Source of the DNA: Akkermansiaceae bacterium
Lineage (GTDB): Bacteria; Verrucomicrobiota; Verrucomicrobiia; Verrucomicrobiales; Akkermansiaceae
Direction: 5' to 3'
Assembly: GCA_018676385.1 (NCBI GenBank)
Contig: JABHEX010000062.1
Coordinates: 1 to 13,541, forward strand
Length of the DNA: 13,541 nt
The number at the start of each line of letters is the position of its first letter. Within the stretch, counting starts at the first letter, position 1. Below the pieces are notes generated by a model. That model saw only the letters and a list, made by a program, of their open reading frames with translations. It made no database searches and had not been told where the DNA came from. The translations under genes and the position numbers were made by a program. Shown here piece after piece: positions 1 through 5,196 of this stretch.

Positions 1-138
1 TTCGGCGGAGAAAAGCTCGACGAGCTCTACGTCACCACCGGCATCCACAAGGAACAGGTCGAGGAAGACGCCGGCAGGCTGATCCGCATCAAGGGGCTTG
101 GAGTTCAAGGTGTGCCGTCGAATTCTTTTGGTGGGTAA
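1..138 (+). CDS. SMP-30/gluconolactonase-like protein, C-terminal end (5' truncated)
   Basis: The reading frame is open from the first base and stops at TAA 136-138, giving the last 45 residues of a protein whose start lies outside the window. The piece contains D-E-L-Y-V-T-T, then a Gly-Arg-Leu-Ile-Arg step and a Gly-Val-x-Gly-Val-Pro-x-x-x-Phe end. That order matches the last beta-propeller strands of the SMP-30/gluconolactonase/regucalcin family, where 'LYVTT' and a terminal 'G-x-P-x-x-x-F' are typical. Members hydrolyse sugar lactones or related esters using a bound divalent metal, but no metal ligand falls in this piece, so activity cannot be judged. The fragment looks richer in G+C than the genes further right. 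The family call rests on a short stretch and is moderate. Confidence 0.6.
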   Translation, partial: FGGEKLDELYVTTGIHKEQVEEDAGRLIRIKGLGVQGVPSNSFGG

Positions 139-150
139 AAATGTCATCCG

Positions 151-180
151 TTCCGCTCGCCAAAATGCCCTGACTATATT
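151..180 (+). promoter_or_regulatory. possible promoter of thrB
   Basis: TATATT at 175-180 could act as a -10 box, with a poor -35 (TTCCGC, 151-156) 18 bases upstream. It would start transcription only a few bases before the thrB ATG at 195, leaving a very short leader. That would fit the lack of a Shine-Dalgarno site there. The match is weak. Confidence 0.2.
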
Positions 181-194
181 ATGTAACCTCTCTC

Positions 195-1145
195 ATGACC
201 CAAGAATCTGTTAAAGAAGTCCGCGTATTTGCCCCCGCCACCGTTGCCAATGTGGCATGTGGTTTTGACGTGCTCGGTTTCGCCATAGAAGCACCGGGCG
301 ATGAAGTTGTTGCCCGGCACTCCGACAAACCCGGACTGCGCATTACCAAGATCACCGGAGACAATGGCAAGCTTCCCAAAGACGTGGAGAAGAATACCGC
401 AGGTGTAGCTGCCCTTGATTTACTTCGCCACCTAGGTATGAGCGACCGCGGCATCGAGCTGGAAATTCACAAAAAAATGCCATTTGGTAGCGGGCTCGGA
501 TCATCAGCCGCATCAGCCGTTGCAGGTGTTTATGCCGTCAATAAACTCATTGGTGAGCCGCTCGCCAAGAAGCAGCTACTGCCATTTGCGATGCAAGGCG
601 AGGCCAGTGCCGACGGCGCTTGGCACGCTGATAACGTTGGACCCAGCCTGCTCGGCGGCGTCGTGTTCATCCGTTCCAATCAGGAGCTCGACATCTCCCA
701 ACTGCCAGTTCCCAAGAACCTCTGGGCAGCCGTGGTGCACCCTGAAATGGAAATTCTGACCAAAGTGGCACGCGAAATTCTGCCCACGGAAATCCCAATG
801 GTGAACGCCACCCAGCAAATCGGAAATTTGGGCGGATTGATCTGCGGACTGATCCAGGAGGACTACGCCATGATCGGCCGCTCCATCCACGATGTGATTG
901 CCGAGCCACGCCGCCACAAACTCATCCCAGAATTCTACAATGCCAAACGTGCCGCGATGGCACAAGGCGCTCTCGGGTTCTCCATCTCCGGCGCCGGACC
1001 CAGCGTATTTGCACTTTGTGAAGGTGAGGAAATTGCCCACCGCACGGGTAAAGCAATCTCAGAAGTATTTGATCGCATTGAACTTGAAAGCCAATGTTAC
1101 GTATCGCGTATCAATCTGGATGGCGTTCATGTGATCGAACAATAA
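195..1145 (+). CDS. thrB: homoserine kinase (GHMP kinase family)
   Basis: Phosphorylates L-homoserine with ATP to O-phosphohomoserine, the step before threonine synthase in cytoplasmic threonine synthesis. All three GHMP-kinase motifs are present: the N-terminal P-A-T-V-A-N-V-A-C-G-F-D-V-L-G-F (residues 14-29), the ATP-binding glycine/serine loop P-F-G-S-G-L-G-S-S-A-A-S-A (96-108), and the C-terminal G-F-S-I-S-G-A-G-P-S-V-F-A (261-273). The Cys-Gly-Phe-Asp-x-Leu-Gly context of motif 1 is typical of ThrB rather than of mevalonate-type kinases. The length, 316 residues, is normal for the family. The ATG at 195 places motif 1 at the usual distance from the N-terminus; no Shine-Dalgarno sequence precedes it. 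The upstream SMP-30-like gene ends 56 bases earlier and seems functionally unrelated. No other threonine gene is nearby, so thrB is not in a thr operon here. Confidence 0.95.
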   Translation: MTQESVKEVRVFAPATVANVACGFDVLGFAIEAPGDEVVARHSDKPGLRITKITGDNGKLPKDVEKNTAGVAALDLLRHLGMSDRGIELEIHKKMPFGSGLGSSAASAVAGVYAVNKLIGEPLAKKQLLPFAMQGEASADGAWHADNVGPSLLGGVVFIRSNQELDISQLPVPKNLWAAVVHPEMEILTKVAREILPTEIPMVNATQQIGNLGGLICGLIQEDYAMIGRSIHDVIAEPRRHKLIPEFYNAKRAAMAQGALGFSISGAGPSVFALCEGEEIAHRTGKAISEVFDRIELESQCYVSRINLDGVHVIEQ

Positions 1146-1184
1146 ACATTTGGCAAATATCACTTTTAGCAACTTGCTGACAAG

Positions 1185-1193
1185 TTATTCACA
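1185..1193 (+). promoter_or_regulatory. DnaA-box-like 9-mer (copy 1)
   Basis: TTATTCACA matches the relaxed DnaA-box consensus TTATNCACA exactly and the strict TTATCCACA at eight of nine positions. It lies in the thrB-downstream gap with an identical, same-orientation copy 328 bases further right. Binding is not shown; two boxes alone do not make an origin. Confidence 0.25.
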
Positions 1194-1432
1194 ACACTTC
1201 GATTGCAAAGCTGAGTTACCGCTACCCGCCAACTTTCGCGCGCACTCTATAGGTATTAAACAATCCACTGATTTGCAGTATTGCCAGTAGCAGGCTGATG
1301 GATAACCCATATCTATAAATCACTTAAAATCATATAGATAGATCGATTTCCGGCGTGAAAAAGTATCATATCCCACCCTAGTTAGATAAGGTGTTAATGA
1401 TAATCTTAAGAACATAAACATGTTTTTGAACT

Positions 1433-1462
1433 CCTCAACCATCAACGAGTTAAGAGGTTTTT
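1433..1462 (+). terminator. candidate small intrinsic terminator
   Basis: CCTC-AAC (1433-1439) can pair with GTT-(AA bulge)-GAGG (1449-1457) across a nine-base loop, and TTTTT follows at 1458-1462. The stem is short and bulged, so it would be a weak terminator. It sits 288 bases past thrB and 124 bases before the next gene, so it could end thrB read-through or act in a leader. Confidence 0.25.
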
Positions 1463-1509
1463 CTGTTACTAAATACAGTGTATTTACCTGATTGTTAGGA
1501 GATATTCTG

Positions 1510-1551
1510 ATGTTATTCACATTACGTATTTTTCTGGTTATTAGTCAATAA
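1510..1551 (+). CDS. possible 13-residue hydrophobic leader ORF
   Basis: ATG at 1510 opens 13 codons (MLFTLRIFLVISQ) ending in TAA 1549-1551. AGGAG at 1497-1501 lies eight bases before the ATG, a textbook Shine-Dalgarno spacing, and the only such site I find in front of a start in this window. The ORF ends 34 bases before the coiled-coil gene at 1586. Because the surrounding genes do not use Shine-Dalgarno sites, and because the ORF overlaps a DnaA-box-like 9-mer, the match may be chance. If real, it would be a leader peptide or a short membrane peptide. Confidence 0.2.
   Translation: MLFTLRIFLVISQ
1513..1521 (+). promoter_or_regulatory. DnaA-box-like 9-mer (copy 2)
   Basis: Second exact TTATTCACA, same strand as the copy at 1185-1193. 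It overlaps the first codons of the mini-ORF at 1510. Between the two copies the DNA is AT-rich, as an unwinding element would be, but no dense box cluster is seen. Low confidence as a functional site. Confidence 0.25.
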
Positions 1552-1585
1552 ACATTAACTATTAACTGGTCAAAATGGTTTTAAT

Positions 1586-2266
1586 ATGTATGATACGCGT
1601 GTTAACAACACTTCCACTCCCATGCCAAAAACAACAGAACATCGGCAGCAACTCAACGTGCGTGCCACTCAAATGGAGATGAACCCGCGAGGATCTGTGG
1701 GAGAATCCAGTCAACTTACAGAGGATTTTAATGGCAAACTCCAAGACGCCCAGAACCAGCTAGAGCAACTTCAACAGCAGCAACAAGAAGTTGAGCGTCA
1801 AAAACTCGAACTTCAAGAACTCAACGAGGCCAAGGAGGACTTCCTGCATGGCCAAGTAGATCTGCACGAGAAAGTAAGCACAGCGGTCACCGCAATGGAT
1901 CGTGAGATTTTCGCCACCAAGCAGGAGCTTGATGAACTGGAACAGGCACGTATCTGTTTTGCCGATCACTTGGACAAAATTAATGCTCTCAATCCCGATG
2001 GCTGGAACAATGAAAGCTTACGACAAGATCTTGCACGTGCGATTTCAGTACTCGATCTGGCGGAGGATGAATATGAGCAGGCTGTCGCACATTTTTCCGG
2101 GGGTCGAAGCGCCTCTGTATTTGGTGGTAGGAGTAAGACCAAAAGGACAAAAAATTCATCAGCACGTGACAGTGAGTTTGGTGCCATGCTTCGCAATGGA
2201 CTCGCCTTTAACCTACCCATCATCATACTAGGAACCATCGCACTAGCCCTCTATTTTCTGAAGTAA
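1586..2266 (+). CDS. unrecognised coiled-coil protein with C-terminal membrane anchor
   Basis: I do not recognise a family. The 226 residues show three parts. Residues 1-45 are polar and probably disordered. Residues 46-170 are strongly helical and charged: a Gln/Glu-rich coiled coil at about 48-125 (with a run of five Gln near 63-67), then a second helical segment (about 145-170). A Gly/Ser/Lys/Arg-rich linker (172-195) leads to one hydrophobic segment at about 206-225, one residue from the C-terminus. No signal peptide is present. The layout is that of a tail-anchored inner-membrane protein with its bulk in the cytoplasm, and the basic linker before the span fits positive-inside. The next gene, 25 bases downstream, has the same plan, which suggests a co-transcribed pair. 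The start could instead be Met13 (ATG 1622); neither start has a Shine-Dalgarno site. Confidence 0.75.
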   Translation: MYDTRVNNTSTPMPKTTEHRQQLNVRATQMEMNPRGSVGESSQLTEDFNGKLQDAQNQLEQLQQQQQEVERQKLELQELNEAKEDFLHGQVDLHEKVSTAVTAMDREIFATKQELDELEQARICFADHLDKINALNPDGWNNESLRQDLARAISVLDLAEDEYEQAVAHFSGGRSASVFGGRSKTKRTKNSSARDSEFGAMLRNGLAFNLPIIILGTIALALYFLK

Positions 2267-2291
2267 GAGTATCGCTACGCGCACCCGAGCT

Positions 2292-2630
2292 ATGGCAAAA
2301 CTAGGCAAAGCGCCAGACGCCTCCAAAGGCCCAGATCTTGACTTATTGAGTGCTCGTGAGCGCGAACTAAGTGAACGTATCGAACAGCTACAAGACTTTG
2401 TCGAACACGGCCCAGAACGCGAAATCCAAGCGGAGGAGGAAAGAATGCGCACACTCCCACCACCAACGGAAGTTCAGCAGCGACAACGCGAGAAACAATT
2501 CATGGAAAAGCTCAGCCGTGGTGAGCTCAAAAACGAACGCCGCAACCAAGCCAAGAGCGGCTTACTCATACTACTTCTGATTCTTGCCATGTTGGCGATT
2601 GGTTATTGGATCTACGAAACATTACAGTAA
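2292..2630 (+). CDS. unrecognised small tail-anchored helical protein
   Basis: No family recognised. The 112 residues are highly charged: a helix with heptad-like spacing at about 15-55 (R-E-R-E-L-S-E-R-I-E-Q-L), a short Pro stretch (P-P-P, 56-58), a second basic helix at 60-86, and a hydrophobic span at about 90-108 followed by only a few residues. There is no signal peptide, so it is probably C-terminally anchored in the inner membrane with the helical part in the cytoplasm. It lies 25 bases after the 226-residue coiled-coil gene, which has the same architecture, so the two products may form a hetero-oligomer; that is inference. No Shine-Dalgarno site precedes the ATG. A terminator-like hairpin lies about 130 bases downstream. 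Confidence 0.75.
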   Translation: MAKLGKAPDASKGPDLDLLSARERELSERIEQLQDFVEHGPEREIQAEEERMRTLPPPTEVQQRQREKQFMEKLSRGELKNERRNQAKSGLLILLLILAMLAIGYWIYETLQ

Positions 2631-2761
2631 GCAGTCGTTTTGTGGCTTACTTCAATTCTTGCACTAAAGTTTCTGAAGTCCGTGAAAATTACTTTAATAA
2701 ATTTTTGCATACTCATTGAATTAGCCCGTCAAGGTGCTGTGTAACAAAGTGTGTGTGTGAA

Positions 2762-2800
2762 TTCCCTCACGTTTCAAAAAACATGAGGGAAACATATTTT
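2762..2800 (+). terminator. probable intrinsic terminator of the tail-anchored gene pair
   Basis: TTCCCTCACGTTT (2762-2774) pairs with AAACATGAGGGAA (2779-2791): 13 positions with a single C/A mismatch, closed by a four-base CAAA loop. An AT-rich tail ending in TTTT follows (2793-2800). The T run is not immediate, so strength is uncertain, but this is the best terminator candidate in the window. Confidence 0.55.
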
Positions 2801-2811
2801 GGGTATTAGAT

Positions 2812-2869
2812 CCTGCTAACGTAATCCATCTTATCTAAAAGATCTGGTTGCGTTAGCAGGTATCCTGCT
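2812..2869 (+). promoter_or_regulatory. long hairpin with a competing second hairpin upstream of the Cys-rich membrane protein gene
   Basis: CCTGCTAACG (2812-2821) and CGTTAGCAGG (2851-2860) are a perfect 10-bp inverted repeat. Inside it the stem can continue with T-G, A-T, A-T, T-G and C-G pairs, a small internal loop, and an inner ATCTT/AAGAT stem, giving a 49-base near-complete hairpin. The right arm can alternatively pair with CCTGCT at 2864-2869 (AGCAGG-TAT-CCTGCT), so the two structures exclude each other. The element ends 19 bases before the ATG at 2889. It could be a cis RNA switch, a processing site or a protein operator; no known riboswitch class is recognised. Confidence 0.4.
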
Positions 2870-2888
2870 TTAGGCTAAATAACTTTAT

Positions 2889-3278
2889 ATGCACCGACAA
2901 CACTCAAAGCGTACTGTCAAGTCACTCCACTTAGGCGCATTACATTTTTTGCTTAATTCGTGTCTCGTTGCCATATCTACGGGGTTTCTCATTTCAGGGT
3001 TTGTCCTCAACAATGATGATTTACTCAAATACGCCGCTGCTTCTGGCATCACCACTATCGTATCTATCGTGGCTTTTTTCATCGCTAACATAGGTTGGCA
3101 TTGCCCATTGTGTATGGGCAAAATATGGGCTGGATCCAGATGCCGCAGACACCGCAACGCCAAGAAAGCATTAGGAATTAGTTACAGGCTCCATATCGCA
3201 AAAGCCGTTTTGTTTTCCAAATCCTACAGATGCCCATACTGTGGAGAGCTCTTTAGCACCCGCAGGACACGCAGGTAA
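2889..3278 (+). CDS. small two-span membrane protein with Cys-rich zinc-ribbon-like tail
   Basis: Function unknown. The 129 residues begin with a basic N-terminus (residues 1-14), then two hydrophobic spans at about 15-40 and 53-71. The basic C-terminal tail (72-129) carries C-P-L-C (Cys72, Cys75), C-x-x-H (Cys85, His88) and C-P-Y-C-G-E (Cys115, Cys118). These six residues could bind one or two zinc ions, and the C-P-x-C knuckles are typical of zinc ribbons. By the positive-inside rule both termini are cytoplasmic, placing the metal site inside the cell. I think similar proteins occur in other Verrucomicrobia, but this is recollection and not checked. The gene is monocistronic in appearance: a terminator-like hairpin and a structured leader precede it, and gatC starts 69 bases after it. 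There is no Shine-Dalgarno site. Confidence 0.7.
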   Translation: MHRQHSKRTVKSLHLGALHFLLNSCLVAISTGFLISGFVLNNDDLLKYAAASGITTIVSIVAFFIANIGWHCPLCMGKIWAGSRCRRHRNAKKALGISYRLHIAKAVLFSKSYRCPYCGELFSTRRTRR

Positions 3279-3347
3279 ATCTCCCCGTGTCATGAGTTTA
3301 TGCATCCGTGCTTGAAACTTGGCCAACACCAATGCAGTTTCACCCGC

Positions 3348-3638
3348 ATGAACAAGGAGCAGATAGATGTCCGCTACGTGGCAAACTTAGCCCGTATGGA
3401 CCTCAGCGAAGAAGAATGTACTATCTTTCAGGGGCAGCTGAATGCCATTCTAGGATACATCGAGAAACTCCAAGATGTCGACATCGAAGGAATTGATCCG
3501 ACCGCACACAACTCCCCAGTATTCGCAGTTTTAAGAGAGGATACTTCACGTCCAGCCCTTAGCCAAGACGACCTACTACGAAATGCACCAGAGAGTGCTC
3601 TGGGACAAATTCGTGTGCCCAAAGTTGTGGATGCCTGA
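3348..3638 (+). CDS. gatC: Asp-tRNA(Asn)/Glu-tRNA(Gln) amidotransferase subunit C
   Basis: GatC is the small subunit of GatCAB, which converts mischarged Glu-tRNA(Gln) and/or Asp-tRNA(Asn) to Gln-tRNA(Gln) and Asn-tRNA(Asn); it stabilises the GatA-GatB complex. The protein opens with I-D-V-R-Y-V-A-N-L-A-R-M-D-L-S-E-E-E (residues 6-23), the usual GatC signature. It has the conserved L-R-E-D in the linker region and ends N-A-P-E-x-x-x-G-Q-I-R-V-P-K-V-V, also typical. The frame is open further upstream to an ATG at 3300, but the family starts just before the I-D-V-x-Y-V motif, so ATG 3348 (96 residues) is chosen. gatA follows after 20 bases, so the two are surely co-transcribed. gatB is not in the window. 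Confidence 0.93.
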   Translation: MNKEQIDVRYVANLARMDLSEEECTIFQGQLNAILGYIEKLQDVDIEGIDPTAHNSPVFAVLREDTSRPALSQDDLLRNAPESALGQIRVPKVVDA

Positions 3639-3658
3639 CCTTTCCATATTCATCTACC

Positions 3659-5086
3659 ATGTCTCTTAACACACAAACCATTTCCTCGCTCCGAGAGCAG
3701 CTAAGCGCAGGCGATATTTCACCCGCAGATATTCTCGACTCCCTAGCGGAGAACATCAGTAAAAGCGACGTAGGAGCCTATCTGGGCCATGACTTGGATT
3801 GCGCAAAACATGAAGCCACTTCAGTAGATCTCACCAAACCTCTCGGCGGCATTCCAATTGGGATCAAGGACAACATCAACGTGAACGGACAACCATGTTC
3901 GTGTGCCTCCAGCTTTTTAGAAAATGCTTACAGAGCCCCATATGATGCCACCGTTATCCGTAAGCTGCGGGAGGCTGGCGCCATACCATTTGGTCGAATG
4001 AATATGGATGAATTCGCCATGGGATCCACTACGGAAAATTCAGCACTAGGAAAAACCATCAACCCGCACGATGTTTGTCGCGCCCCCGGCGGCTCATCAG
4101 GTGGTTCCGCCGCAGCTGTGGCATCAAACACCGCAATCGCAACACTCGGCTCAGACACCGGAGGGTCAATCCGCCAACCAGCAAGCCACTGTGGCGTGGT
4201 TGGTCTGAAACCATCATACGGTAGGATTTCACGTTACGGACTAGTAGCATTCGCATCTTCACTCGACCAAATTGGCCCACTAACCCGCAGTGTGGAGGAC
4301 GCCGCACTTGTGCTCAATGCTATAGCCGGACATGACTCCGCTGACTCGACATCGCTCAAACAAGATGTTCCTGATTTTACTGAGGGGCTCAGCGATGGTA
4401 TACAAGGTATGAAACTTGGCCTACCCAAAGAATATTTCGGTGATGGTATTCACCCCGCAGTACGCGAAAAAATAGATCATACCGTGAAAGGCCTCAATTC
4501 AGCAGGGGCAGAGATTGTGGAAATCTCATTACCTCATACGGAATACGCCGTAGCAACCTACTACATCCTCGCGACGGCTGAAGCCTCGTCGAACTTGTCA
4601 CGCTTCGACGGTATTCGCTACGGCAATCGTGTGGAGAACCCTGATGACGTTCTTGATCTATACCGCCGTAGCCGAGCACAAGGGTTCGGCCCAGAAGTTA
4701 AACGACGCATCATCCTAGGAACCTACGTTCTTTCCTCTGGCTACTATGATGCCTACTACAATCGGGCACAAAAAGTTCGTACACTCATCCGACAGGATTT
4801 CCTCAATGCTTATGAAAAAGTGGATGCCATCATTTCGCCTGTATCGCCAAATGCAGCGCCGCTTCTAGGCGCGGACAAGGACAATCCACTGCAGCAATAT
4901 CTCGCAGATATTTATACCATTTCTGCAAACATCGCAGGTATCTCTGGCATTAGTGTTCCATGCGGAGCAATCACCTCAGAAACTGGTAGCAATCTCCCAG
5001 TCGGGCTCCAAATTCTAGGACCATCAATGGGAGAACAATCCCTGCTGCGTGTTGCCCGTGCTGCAGAAGTAATTCAGCAAAGCTAG
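3659..5086 (+). CDS. gatA: Asp-tRNA(Asn)/Glu-tRNA(Gln) amidotransferase subunit A
   Basis: GatA is the glutaminase subunit of GatCAB and releases ammonia from glutamine for the transamidation carried out by GatB. The amidase-signature fold is clear: G-I-P-I-G-I-K-D-N-I-N-V with catalytic Lys70, G-G-S-S-G-G-S-A-A-A-V-A with cis-Ser146, and G-S-D-T-G-G-S-I-R-Q-P-A with nucleophile Ser170. The 24-residue spacing between the two serines equals that in characterised amidases such as FAAH. Further family blocks follow: G-L-K-P-S-Y-G-R-I-S-R-Y-G-L (182-195), L-D-Q-I-G-P, and the C-terminal G-I-S-G-I-S-V-P-C-G and L-P-V-G-L-Q-I-L-G-P. The length, 475 residues, is normal. The gene converges with purF across 110 bases that show no clear terminator, only a direct repeat ATCGCTGC-ATCGCTGC near 5128-5143. 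Confidence 0.96.
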   Translation: MSLNTQTISSLREQLSAGDISPADILDSLAENISKSDVGAYLGHDLDCAKHEATSVDLTKPLGGIPIGIKDNINVNGQPCSCASSFLENAYRAPYDATVIRKLREAGAIPFGRMNMDEFAMGSTTENSALGKTINPHDVCRAPGGSSGGSAAAVASNTAIATLGSDTGGSIRQPASHCGVVGLKPSYGRISRYGLVAFASSLDQIGPLTRSVEDAALVLNAIAGHDSADSTSLKQDVPDFTEGLSDGIQGMKLGLPKEYFGDGIHPAVREKIDHTVKGLNSAGAEIVEISLPHTEYAVATYYILATAEASSNLSRFDGIRYGNRVENPDDVLDLYRRSRAQGFGPEVKRRIILGTYVLSSGYYDAYYNRAQKVRTLIRQDFLNAYEKVDAIISPVSPNAAPLLGADKDNPLQQYLADIYTISANIAGISGISVPCGAITSETGSNLPVGLQILGPSMGEQSLLRVARAAEVIQQS

Positions 5087-5196
5087 GCGACTTTTCACAC
5101 AACGGTTAGAAGCAAATAGCTACTATATCGCTGCATCGCTGCTACAAAGTGCACACTAGAAACTGCCCTCTCGCATGGTGGCTCTCAGCGCCCCAA

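Larger units (their letters stand above)
1146..1585. other. AT-rich intergenic region with origin-like and leader-like elements
   Basis: These 440 bases hold no convincing full-size gene. Seen in it: a short inverted repeat AACTTG/CAAGTT (1171-1186) shortly after thrB; two copies of TTATTCACA (1185-1193 and 1513-1521); a very AT-rich central stretch around 1305-1430 with several GAT/TAG-type repeats; a palindrome AAACATGTTT near 1416-1425; a hairpin followed by five Ts (1433-1462); a 13-codon ORF with a good ribosome-binding site (1510-1551); and a tandem ATTAACT/ATTAACT just before the next gene. The span is long compared with the other gaps in the window (all under about 260 bases). Confidence 0.6.

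Noticed and set aside
576..1040. 154-codon open frame antisense to thrB
   Set aside because: It lies wholly inside a well-supported gene on the other strand, resembles no family and reads as a shadow of thrB codon usage.
1171..1186. AACTTG-CTGA-CAAGTT as the thrB terminator
   Set aside because: Only six mostly AT pairs with no following T run; too weak to call as a terminator.
2749..2759. GT dinucleotide run (GTGTGTGTGTG)
   Set aside because: Only 11 bases; too short to suggest a phase-variable repeat and not placed in a coding region or clear promoter spacer.
3300..3347. Upstream in-frame ATG extending GatC by 16 residues
   Set aside because: The extension (Cys/His-rich, no helix) has no place in the GatC family, whose N-terminus matches the ATG at 3348.
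5120..5145. Repeat ATCGCTGC x2 in the gatA/purF convergent gap as a shared terminator
   Set aside because: The copies are direct repeats, not inverted, and form no stem with a T run on either strand.
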